Source: Camillea tinctor (taxonomy: Eukaryota; Ascomycota; Sordariomycetes; Xylariales; Xylariaceae). From it: DNA of 64,000 bases. The translations under genes were made by a program, and so were the position numbers. The stretch's first letter is position 1. Every line of letters begins with the position of its first letter. This document shows, one piece after another, positions 48,201-59,978 of the stretch. The notes below the pieces were generated by a model. That model made no database searches, was not told the origin of the DNA, and saw only the letters and a list, made by a program, of their open reading frames with translations. Where the stretch lies: NCBI GenBank assembly GCA_022578605.1, contig MU394060.1, positions 372,001 to 436,000 of the forward strand. Direction: 5' to 3'.

Positions 48201-50467
48201 CTACCTAGGTAATCTCCAAAGGGGGCTGATAACTAGTTGAACTAGGTTGAAGGTGATAGATATCCTTGTAGTGCCTAGTAGAGTCTCACGATGGAGAAGA
48301 GCCTTTGAACACTTGACGTATACTAGTCAAACACATTGGTGCTTTGAACTAGTAGAATTACTCCAGTACCCAATTTGTCTTTCCATCCAACCTTCGATCT
48401 TAACGCCCCTAAGTATTTTACGTCAGTTCTATCTAGACCATCCCCATCCACCCCTAAAGACGAATAGCTGCTCAGACAACCAACAACACTAACAAATATG
48501 AGTATGTGTCGCGATAAATTGGATCACTGAATGAGAAATATTTTCTAGAGATGGGTTGCCCAAGAAGGTATTGTACACATTCCCCCCCTATGGTTCTGAA
48601 CGGGACGCAAGAATATTCCCTCCCTAGAATCAAATACACCACAATTCAGAGCACCCCCTTCGCTAAACCTAAGGTTTATCAGCAGAACATGACACTCCGT
48701 TATCAGTTTAAATCACTAGCAAATGCTTGTCTTGGAGGAGAACTAAGGATGCTCTTGGGTTAGAGGTTTATCGCTTTACCCTAGTAAAAAGCTCTTTCCT
48801 TTTCCTCCCTCCCTATTCCTTTTGATCCCTCTTGCGCATACCCTCCAATCCACGCCCTTATCTCTACTCAACCAATAAAAGCCGTCATCCTATTAAACAT
48901 GTCCCTTTCCCTATCTTCTTCAAGGGCTTTCTCTCTCCCAATAATAATATCCTAACCTATACATATATCCTAAGCACGCCCCAAGGGAAGAAAAAGGAGT
49001 GCGCAAACCCACGCACCTAGCAAAAGAACCACTAGAGCTTAACCTTTCTATCACAAATACATAGTATGGGATGGCGACGTTCAAGCACCCATTATACATT
49101 CCCCACCGAAACTGTCCCCAAGTGTCTAACCTACACTGCAGAGTATCTGCTCGCACAGGCACCGATATTCTTACCTCTCCACCTCCCCCCTTTTCTCAAG
49201 CACAGCGGCACCAACAGCATGCTAACCAAGTAGTCCATGTCCAGGAGCACAAGGGAGAGGCGGACAATGGCCCTACAGACACCTAACTATATATACGTGC
49301 TCTCTCGGGTGTTGGAGGTACTAGCAATCCCGTCATTGAGGCTGGTTTCGCTTAGGTAATAAGTATCTAGCATTGCTCTTCGGAAACTTCCATAAAACCG
49401 TGAGAGACGGGAAGTTTTTAGGTGTCTAGAAGAGAAAGAAAACCGCAACATCCTAACTTAAACTGCATATGAATTCCCCTATACTTCTTCATGGTTCCTC
49501 GCCGAAACCTTTCGATGTATACACTCAAAGTTATCACTAGTCATATCACGCACATTAAACTCAGGGGTCAAAAAGGGACAAGAGACTAAGGTGTAAGGAT
49601 CAGCAAAAAGAAGAATTCGTTCCTCATTTGAATATCACCACAACTTGCAACTATCAAACATCACGCCATCTCTGGATATCTTTCCTCTCCCAAGGCTAGA
49701 AGTCCCACTCCTAGTCATCGTCCTCCTTCTCCTAGGTCGTGACACTACCAAGTGAGTACCTTTATAAAGGCAACCCCCTCAGTTGACCTCTTTCCACTCT
49801 CTCCATCAACTTAGGACAAATATTGCATTTGGTACCATAACGAAACGTTCTGCTTCGGTCTTATTGTACATTAACTTTTTTGGGTGAGAAGGAGAAACAA
49901 AAAACAAAATTCGAAGGTAAAGAGAAAAGAGAAAATAAATATGTTGCCTAGGGGGATCCTCCATCGGCATGATTGGTTGCCGTAATCAGAAGCAGAAAGT
50001 TCGAAGAAAAATAACACCTCCAAACGTCTTGACAAGAAATGGGAATCAAGTATGTTTGCATGGAAACTTGACAATGGAAATACCCGTCCAAATTCAACGC
50101 CCTGTCATGTTGATGTTCAATCGTTGCTTATCGGGTGGGTTGATTCTTCGGCGATTCCATGGTGACATCTCATTGTGAGTGCACAAGATTCACCCAAGCG
50201 AGTAAAAAAAATAAAAAAAATTGAGGATTCGGGACACCCAAAGCAGAACATAGCCCACCAAAACTCAACGCAGGAATAATAGAAATGAATAATTAAATGC
50301 AACAATTCGTAAATGATCAAACAACGTGCAGTGTTACACATTAACTGTCATGCAGTTACACGTGGGAATATACAAGGGGTATCCTTGGGGTTTGTAGCGA
50401 GAAATGTCGTTGTTCATGTCGAGATAGTGAGTACTCGTCGGATTAGAAAGGAATCAACATAGGGTAT
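45210..50467. other. long gene-free spacer
   Basis: About 5.2 kb. The first part is the 3' region of the secreted-protein gene and the last few hundred bases are the 3' UTR of the Tea1-like gene. Short frames at 46648-46875, 48551-48763 and 49071-49286 have no motif or coding character. A TACCTAGGTA palindrome lies at 48202. I see no gene. Confidence 0.55.
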
Positions 50468-53400
50468 TTATCGTCCAGGGTTGCCTTTGGACGCTTGACT
50501 GCTGTCACCTTCACGTTCATCCGCGTCGAGTCGCTTCCTCCAGTCGGCTAAGCTCTCACTAAGGCCTATACCAACTCCATCATCCTCTCTCTTAGTCGCA
50601 CCCTCAAAATCAAACGCGTTTGAGAGCCGGTAGTTCTTATTGTTGGTTTCCCAATTAGATCGTAGAGTGTCGAGCTCGTTGGCTAGGTTCTCGAGGGCCA
50701 TGCTGTTTCTAGCGTCACCTAGCCCGCTGTAGAGACTCTCAGCTTCAGAGCTTTCCTGTCGGCGGTGTCCTTGTCCTGCTCCGTTCGTATTGGGGATATT
50801 CACCACATTCGTCTGCTCAATGCTCAGGCGACTGCGTCTCCGGTAGTTGTCTACAGAACTCTCAACTTGATCGAGTAGCAAGCTAACTTTCTGTTCAGCG
50901 TCCTGGACACGCTTTTCGAGGAGCGAGTTCTCTTGTTGCATTTGCTCTAGATCTCTCTCCCGGCTCGTCAAGCGGACTATGGCATCGCCGTTGGACTTCA
51001 CTGCAGCATCTCGGTCTTTCTTAGTAGCGTCAAGCTCCATTCGCACTTCAGCTAACTGCTGACCGAGCTGTGTAGATGCCGCCTTTAACTGACTCTCGAG
51101 ACTTTCTATCTTCTGCTCGAGTGTCGAGCGTTCCATTTGCCAATCTTCCGGGGCGGCTCCACCTTGGGATACACTGCGCTCCTCTAGCTCGAGATTCTCA
51201 CTCTTCAGGCGCCCGTTTTCAGCCTTATATTTCGATAGCTCTTCCTTCATCATCACGAGCATCTTTTCTGTACCCTTGACGTAGTGAACAGCAGACTGGT
51301 AGTCGTTCTCGAGCTGAACAATTCTGTCGCGGTATGCGGCCTCTGATTCCTGAACTTGTACTGCGAAGTTTTGTTTCGTCTCTTCGTGGGCGGCAACTGC
51401 CTGGGCAAGCTGTCTCTCAAGTTCACCGACTCTGGCTGGATCTGGGGAGTCTGTTCTAGAACCTAACCCACGCACACGGGCCAAGCTAGTGGGACTAATG
51501 CCTCTTTCACTTAGAATGTCCTTCAAAGTGTTGTGTTGTACTGTCATGGCATTGGTCTCCAGTTGTTGATTAGCAAGTTGGTGCTTGAGATCTGAGTTCA
51601 TAGCCATGAGTGATTGTGTTTCTCTTAGAGCAGATTGCAACTGTCGGCGGATCGAGACACCCTCTCTGCTTGACTGCTCCTGGTAGGCCTCTAACCCAGC
51701 AATACGCTCTTCAGCACTACGCAACTTATCAGCTGCAACATCAGCTTCGTGCTGGTACTTCTTAACCAATGCATTGGCAGCATCAAGTTGACTTTGTAGA
51801 GCTACAAGACGTTCTGCATCAGCCCGCGTTGCCTTGCTAGGGTCATTGGCGATCTTCTCTAGCCCAGAGAGCACAGCTTCGCGATGGGCCTGAGCCTCGG
51901 CGGCGTGACGCTCAGCTAGGTCCTCAGCATCTCGCAGGCGCTGGGTCACTGCTACGAGCTCTGCAGTTCGGGCCTCGTGCTCAGTCTTAAGCTTCGCTAG
52001 CTTAGATTCAGCCGCCTCGCGCTGTGTCCGTTCGTCGTCAAACTTCCGCTCAAGATGACTCCTCATATCAGTCGAAATGGCAACGGCTTTTCGTAGAGAC
52101 TCGAAAGTATCACTATGTTCTTTCGAGTTGCCAACGGCCTCATTGTATTTCGCTTCAAAGTCGTCCTTCTCAACGCGTAGGAGCTGCAAGGCAGCAGTGG
52201 CCTCGGTGCTCACGATAGATTGTTCTCGGGCCTCGCGCTGGGCTAGGTGCAATTCAGCCCTAAGCCGTTCTACTTCTGATGAAGTCTGCTGCTTGTATGC
52301 TTCGAGATCGGCCATGCGCTTCTGAGCAGCACTGACCGTCTCATCTGCAAGTTGCCGTGCACGCCTCTCGGTTTCCAGATCTGAACCGATGCGTGTAAGG
52401 TTGTTCTGTAGCTCTTTCTGAAGATTCAACGCCGCTGCGAGTTTTCGGCTTAGTTCAGTAGACCGCTCACCATTATCAATGTCTCGTTCGCTGTCAAGCT
52501 GTGGTGTGCCCGCTGTACTGCCTGACTGTGCCGCCATTTTGGCCTTAGCATAGACGGCTTCCCGGATGGCGGCATCACGTTGACGTTCAGCTTCTGCAAC
52601 TTGCCTAGCAGCTACAATAGCTTGCTTGTCCACAGAACTTTGGACATTGGCCAGCTCTTGTCTCATTGCTAGAAGGGCTTCGATGAGAGGCTTATCCTCG
52701 TCATCAAATGTCTCAGCATTCCGGGATTCGAGCCCCGGGCTTAGCGAACCGTTAGGTGTATATCCTGCCTTACGAGCAAGCTCGAGCTCCGATGCGTACC
52801 AGGCATTCCGATTGCGTGCAGCATCTAGTTCTTTAAGTAGGGCAACCGTCTGGGAATTCCGATTTGAACCTCTCCGTGCTACAGGATTAGCTCCTTGCCG
52901 AGTTGGCGGAGGCGGTGAAGCCGGTCGGGGGGCAACATTCTTGATCGAGGGCTCGGTGTTGCTGTCTACTGAGCCTTGACCACGGGTTTGCCGCGTCTGT
53001 TTAGATCTGGACGCGTCGGCTGTGGGAGTTTCTCCTCGGGAAGCACTCCTAGGTGTTTGCTGGTTTGGTGTCCTACGGCCATTCGTACTCGGGCTCTCTT
53101 CTCTGATAGCATCCCGCGATATCGGCGACTGCGTCTGACTGTTCATACCAGAAGATCCAGGCCCACTCATTTCACGTTCTATCCTTTCTATGGATGTATT
53201 TCGGATACGTCGGCTAGCAGCGTTGGTATCAATAGTCGGCCTAGGAGGCTGTCCCTGTGGCGGTGGTCCGGAGGGAGTCGAAGTTCCTGCTGCCCTTGGA
53301 AGCTTAGACATTCCGTTGCTAACAGGAGGGGGGGTATGCGTATCGATTCCAGCCATCCCTCTTCCCGAGCCTGTTGGACTAGCCGGACCTCCAGCAACCC

Positions 53401-55099
53401 TTCTAGGATCGGGTCCATTTGAGCCTTCCCGAGAGGGCGTAGAGCGGCTAGGGGGGCCCATTGGACCCGTTTCGCCGCTCGGGCGTCTGCCATGCGGCAT
53501 CTTCTGGCTAGCTTGAATTTGCGCGTCGTTGGGATACCGGATTTTCGAAGTGTCGAGGACATACACGAGCGAGAGATCGTTGACTTGACTAGCAGCCGAA
53601 CTTGGCTCTCCTCCGACAACAATAATCGACTTTCCTACGGCTGTCATACTGTGACCAGAGCGAGGAGACGGTGACGGGCCCATATTTTGAAAGGTATACC
53701 ATCGGCGCGAAGATATCCTAAAGGCGGCCAAGTCTCCTAGGTCGGCTCCCTCCTCGGTACGTCCACCGAAAACATACATAACATCGTCTATCAAAGCCGC
53801 CGCATGGCCCTCCCTAGGCACAGGAATGTAACCAATACAGTCCAGCTGAGCCCATTTGTTGACGGTCGGATCATAGCACCAGACATCGTTGAACCATTGG
53901 AAGCCATTCGTGCCGCCAAACCTGTAAAAGATGAGCTTGAGCTATACAAAAAAGATATCTGGGCAATGTCGTAACTTACAGGTATATCTTGTCGCCATAG
54001 GTCACCATCGAATGGTTGGTCCTGGCAGGGGGTACTTTACCTTGCGTCGCACCAGCTTCAGAACTCTCAATCAATACCTCCCACCGATTGTTAGGCATTT
54101 GGAGCTGGTTAAGATCAAATGCGGCAAGATCGTTCATAAAGTATCCCTCCACCTGTCCACCAAATATGTATATTTTAGAGCCAATAATGTTTAAAGAATG
54201 CCCGTAGCGACCCGAGGGCCGAGGACCGGCTGGCAACGCTCTCGACCATTGCCTCGTTGCTGTAACAGTTCGTTAGTCTAATGTTGAAGCTAGGAATGCC
54301 GAATCTGACGACATGACAGCAACTCACATGTGTTGAGCAAATATAGGGTTTCGTCCAATACATCGGTTTCGTCAATTTTGGTGTCTCCTCCATAGACTAT
54401 GAAGGCATTCCCCACTAAAAGAGCAGCGTGTCCAACTCGGGGGCCAGGGCCTTCTGCAGTGGTAGCAGTAGGGTAGCATGCCATATTCCCGCCGGCCTCG
54501 ATCATCCACAAATCCCCCTTCACAGTGAGGCTATTTATAAGACCACCCATGACGTAGATATCGCCCTCCTTGGACGAAACAGAGTTGACGGCAGCTCCAT
54601 AGCGCGGGAAAGGGCCGGGCACGGACGTGGTAAAGGTCAGGCGGCGTTGCGACCAAGGGTATAACGATGAGTTGACATTTTGCGGCGGGCCATTGCGAAA
54701 CTTGAGTGTATCGCCGTCAGCATTGACCAGGTACGCGGTCCACTACAACCGCGTCTCGAGGCAAGAGATTCAGGGGATCCAACTTACAGGTAAATCACTA
54801 GAAGGCTGCTGCTGCGGTTGCTGTGGCTGCGGCTGTGACTGTTGCTGTTGCTGAGGTTGAAGCTGTTGGACCTGCTCCGGAGGACCACGACGAGCTGCGT
54901 ATTTCTCCATATCTTGGCTCGGGCTACCTTCATCCAACGAGTTCAAACTTCCAGTCGGGGTAGAGCGAGCACCGGCGGCCCTCTCTTCTCTAACCACGCG
55001 CCCAGCAGGACCCGGGGCTGGGTTCGCTGGGGCGGGAGGACCGTCGCGGCTCTGCGGTCCTCGTTCCTGATTCTTTTTTGATTTGAATAAAAACGCCAT
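50468..55099 (-). CDS. tea1: Kelch-repeat and coiled-coil cell polarity protein (Tea1/Kel1 type)
   Basis: Cell-end marker; in fission yeast and Aspergillus such proteins ride microtubule plus ends and mark the growth site. Exons: 55099-54788, 54700-54328, 54259-53980, 53921-50468, giving 1472 aa. Residues 1-104 are disordered with a Gln/Pro run. Residues about 105-440 hold the Kelch propeller (YPWSQRRLTFTTS, IYVMGGLINSLTVKGDLWMI, FIVYGGDTK, KIYIFGGQVEGYFMNDL, LFGGTNGFQWFNDVWCYDP, VMYVFGGRTEEGADLGDL). Residues 445-670 are a Ser/Pro/Arg linker. Residues about 680-1370 are a long heptad-rich coiled coil. The first acceptor is placed at 54701, so exon 2 begins FRNGPP, because a CTGAC branch site precedes it and relatives have xRNGPP there. 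An upstream AG would add 16 residues. Confidence 0.93.
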
Positions 55100-56411
55100 G
55101 GCGATTCAGAGCCAGGCGACCGAGGAAGAACCTCAGTGTCGGGGTGGTTTACAAAAGGTGATGGTCTACAGAATCGGATTGTCGGAATACAAAGCAATCG
55201 GCGTCGAATAGGAGTACGGCGCAAAGAGGCAAGACCCAGACTATGCAGAGAAGCAAAGCAATGTCGGACTCGTGGGGATGGTGGAATATTGGGATACGAG
55301 GATATGAGATGGCTGGGATGTTGTCACATTAGAGGTTGGAGTGCCTGAGAATTGATCCCGGTGATCTGTCTAGCAGGGCCGAGATGGTATGAGAATGCTC
55401 GTGTTCAGTGCAACCTCTCCAATTATTTTTTTGTGAGCTTCTCTTGTCTTTCCGTGTCATGAAATGGGAATTAAATGCAAGAGAGAGGTCGGGGCGCAAA
55501 GAATAATCGTTGGTATCGTATCGCGTTGTTGCAGTGGTGAGAGTGAGGCGGGTGAATAGGAAAATTAGGAAAATGAAGGGAGGGATCGAAGGTTACGATG
55601 ATTACGATGATTCGTTTGTGCAGGCAAACCTGTTTCTATCATCTATTGGACCGGAATTTTATTATATGTAGATGATAAAGATGAAGATCATGAAAACGAC
55701 GATGACCAGAAGTAAAAACAGACAACGTTGCCCTGCAGTGCCCTTTACAAAAAGAAAAAGTGACACGCCCAACTTCGGTAAGAAGTGTTTGATGGGAATG
55801 GAGATGTTGAACTGGATTGAGTTTTGGACGCTCGGTCGGGGGGTTGTAACAAATTTCCAAAAACTCTCATCTAAGATAAAAAAAAAAAAAATAGACTAAA
55901 AACTTAATGGCTGCAGTGACCATGTCCCTTCTTTCCCGTGCGCCTTCCCCCTTCCCATAGGTTAGTGGACAAGGTGGGCTGCTATTTTTCTCTTCTGTCA
56001 GAGCCACTACGTAAACTACGGCAGGCACACCCTGCAACATACTTTTAGTACTCCTCCCTCATTGGCCACTTCTGTCCTGGACACTACTATAAACGGCCTA
56101 GCGCCACTCTTTTCAATTGCACTGTGGTTGGAGATGGTTGGAGATGGTGGGCGTTCAATTCCAGGGACTCTGACTCCTGAAATGAATACCGGGCGAGTGA
56201 ACATGCGGCAAGCATGTGGCTGTCGTGATTATTGCAGTGGTCTTATTCGCAGCTCTCGCAAGCTAGCTGGTAGCCAACGGGAAAAGTGGAACATGCCCAA
56301 CGAACGTACCTCCTTATTATCACCCATTATCGTATCAATGTAACTTAGCTTTGTACATGTCTGGTCCCCCAAAAAGAAATGAAGAGAAAAAAAGAAAAGA
56401 GAAGAAAATAG

Positions 56412-56473
<62 letters not shown>
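56412..56473. repeat. uninterrupted A62 homopolymer
   Basis: Sixty-two consecutive A on the + strand, preceded by an A/G-rich stretch from 56371. True length is uncertain because such runs are hard to sequence. Confidence 0.85.
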
Positions 56474-56475
<2 letters not shown>

Positions 56476-59400
56476 AGCTATAAAGCCGCGCATAATGTAA
56501 CAGCAGCAGGGGGTGATCTCCATCGGTTTGTGATGTTATTCGAATTTATCTTTCGTCAATGCTGCAGCTCGCGCCACGTGAGCTAGGATATGTATGTACT
56601 ATACACACACTTAAGCTAGGTACTTAGTGTAGTACGGAGTACATATAAGGAGTGCATCCCTGTCTCAAAAATTTTGAAGACAGCCAGCTAAGAGAAAACG
56701 AATACAGCGGAATACAGTATCTATAGATAAAATTGACAGGATCTTGCCTAAACCAATCCTCCAATGATACTTTTCTATTCAGCTACACTACCTTTCCGCC
56801 AGAGACACTTTAGCCCCATCTAAGTTATAAAAAGAAACATGTCTAGTTCCTGTGATATCATTCATGAATTTTTAGTACTATTCGCGTTAGAGAACACTGG
56901 ACCGGACCAGCTCTGCATGATAGGAGGTAGCAGGAGGTAGGTAATCTTAATGGGTACTCAATTCTCGAGGTCGGCACCTACACGGAAAGTTCCCCATTTT
57001 TTGACCATGATCGGATGAATATCAATTATACCTACAAGGTCAACAAGTAACAAGTAATATTACCGGCAGTACTACTTGGATACTTGTAGTACCCCAGTTT
57101 CTTGAAATCACGGCTTTTACATGTAATACTTGATACGGTCTATACTAGGCATATACAAGTTAAAATCTATATCACGATCTCTACCCCTCAGATCAAATAT
57201 ATAGTATGTAAGTAAAGAACCCGATATTGAGTTGAATATGACGTACATTAGCTGCCTTCCTAATCCTTGAATTGTATTACATTGGCGAAAGAAACGAGCC
57301 CATTTAAATAGTGGAAGATACATATAATAAAAGAAATCTTATCTTGACCTCGGCGTTTCAAGCAGACGTAGTATAGTGGTTTATCCAAGATCCAAGATCG
57401 AGACTAAAACAGCCCGTCAACCTTTTCTTTCTCTGTAATAATACTCGCCTTTTTAGGCTCGGCGCTGTTAATCACACGTGGAATGTTAGGTACGGATTCA
57501 AAGAGGCATCTTTAGGCTGCAAGTTACACGGATATAATATTCTCTCTACCAGGGTACCTGGGTAGGGTAGTATGTAAGAATGCTGTGCAGCAAGAAGGAA
57601 GTCTTCGCAATCATTCTACCCATACGATGCCGAAAAAAAACCAAAGCTTAATGTCACCCTCCTGTCACGCTAGTAAGCAGGGGTAAATAAAAAAATAAAT
57701 AAAAAATAAATAAATCAATGAAAAACAATATGTAGAGAACAACCCATCACCCATAAGAAACATGGTCTTTAACTAACACCTAGATAATCACTAAGATGGA
57801 AAGAGGATAACATAATTAGCTAGGTTAGATCTTTAACTAGGCCTATAGCTGATACAAGATTGGCGATGATAGGTAGCCTCGGCTTGTGTTCTGCGATGAC
57901 ATTACAAACATCCGTCGTTATAGCATTAGGAGGTCTAACTCCAACAAGAAGGAAGGAATACTAATAAGTAGCAACCCGCGCGTGCGCACGGATCTAGGTA
58001 TATTACGTACGTATGTAATGTGTGGGCTGAAAAAAAGGGGTTCAGGGATATATCTACTACCTACCTATATCTAGGCTGGCTAGGTACGTACACCACTACA
58101 TAACTGAAGACTCGTCGCACTTGATGTTGTTATTTGCAAGCAACGGTGATTAGCGATAATAACACAGGCAGCTAAGAAGATGTCTTCCATGCCTCATCCA
58201 TGACGAACCCCCTTCCCCCATTTGGAAAGCACAAGTAGGTATTAAGTCTGTAATTACAGTCTAGTTATAGCAAGAGAGAAAGGGGGAGATAGTTCGGCGG
58301 GTACTACTACACTAGTTAGTTTGTATGTGCTGACGGACCTATAAGTGCGAGGCGCTCAACGTCTATCGATAGTGCACTATGGAATACTATAACCCCAACT
58401 ACCCCCAACAATCTACTACCCACCGGCCGGCCTGCAGATGACCAGTTAATAACCACCACCTTTTCCCGCATCCTGGTCTATACTCAAAGGGGCCAGCTGA
58501 AACGGCGGAAATTATAGCTTATTACCGACTAGCACGATATGTACGTACCTACGAGGAATGTGTACGACTTACGAAGAGAAAGGGAGCATGTGAATTCTCT
58601 CTAAGTACAATATAACAACCTATATATCATCGTATGGATAACTTTATGTATTTTGAGGTTTTTTTCTTTTTGTTTTCTCTAAACTTGAGTCATGAGGTTC
58701 AAGTTCGCGGACACTAACTACGCTTAACCTAAGAAACAAGAGAAAGATACCCAGGTACTTAAGTACATACGTACACGTTCAGCTCTTTGTACGCTACACT
58801 AGCGGTCGTAACGGTGGCATTCGATCTTCCTATCACTTCCCCCAAAGGTGTCGGGAGTTAGCTGAGCTCGACTCGAAGTACCGAAGCTGAACGGGATGTA
58901 CACTAAATGCGGCTCTAGTTAGGTTTAATAGAGAAGAAAAAAAACTCCATATACCCTACGTGCATGCAGTTGTCTCTCTTTATCTACTACTACTACTACT
59001 ACTACGACTACTTACGTGATATCGTACAAACGCTATCCCCTTAACAAAATCGACAAGTTCGTCTCGTGCACGTGGCCTATCATGATCAAGCGGGGTTAAA
59101 GTTTGTCTTGTGTTATTGCATTACTGATACTATTCCATACCTGCAAACAGACAACGACAAATAGACATCATTTTAGTACTTGGCTATAATTGTTTGATAT
59201 ATCATTTGTTATTAGCGTTGAAAACTCTATAGGTATGCAGTGATAGGGTAGGGTATTGGGTACGATAAACGCATCAAGTAGATCTTGATACCAAGAACAA
59301 CATAATCAAATATAGAAGAAGTGTTGTATTCTACCAAGAAATCGAACAACTTAGATAGAACGTATAAGTGCTGTACTTTAGATACTTAACGTTTTAAGCG

Positions 59401-59756
59401 TTAACGTTAACGATAGCACCAATAGATTTAAGGCCCCACCTTACTTACATCTTCTGGCGTTGTCATCCAATCCTGTCGCGTTTAGTCAGCTCTGCACTTA
59501 TGGATGTACATACATCCGCTACACTACCATCGGGGTTTGCTCACTTCTAAAGTTAGGTAGTTTTCAGTGTGTATGTGAGGACCTAGACTACCTAACCTTA
59601 ACAGTAGCTATAGGCCAACCACCTAGATTAAGCCCAAGGATTCATAGCATCACATCGACAAACCCTCCAAACCGAATCCGAAGGTGGGAGGAAAAGAAAA
59701 AAAAAAGAAAGAAAGAAGAAAAAAAAAAAACTCTATCTTGTCTAATCTCTCCAACC

Positions 59757-59782
59757 CACACACACACACACACACACACACA
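59757..59782. repeat. CA dinucleotide repeat
   Basis: Thirteen CA units about 200 bp upstream of the proposed Kog1 start, just after an A-rich tract. Confidence 0.9.
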
Positions 59783-59978
59783 ACCCACTTCACCTTTTTT
59801 TTAAAGCTCACTCATACTCATACACATATACTCACCCACACACAGCACCACCACAGCTTGCTGCTGCTGTTGTTCTGTTGACGTCTGTCTCTCTCTTGCA
59901 AACGCAGATGCAACGGCGATTGAAAAATGCCATAGCTATGTTCTCCCACCAATTAGCGCAGAACTGGTCTTATTTACC

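Larger units (their letters stand above)
55100..59978. other. divergent intergenic spacer
   Basis: Between the Tea1-like gene (-) and the Kog1 gene (+). It contains the two promoters, a 62-base A run (56412-56473), TAC repeats (about 58983-59005), a CA repeat (59757-59782) and a tRNA D-arm-like stretch at 57369. Only short chance ORFs occur. No gene seen. Confidence 0.55.

Noticed and set aside
56335..56523. Minus-strand ORF with a poly-Phe tract
   Set aside because: It is a translation of the A62 homopolymer and nothing else.
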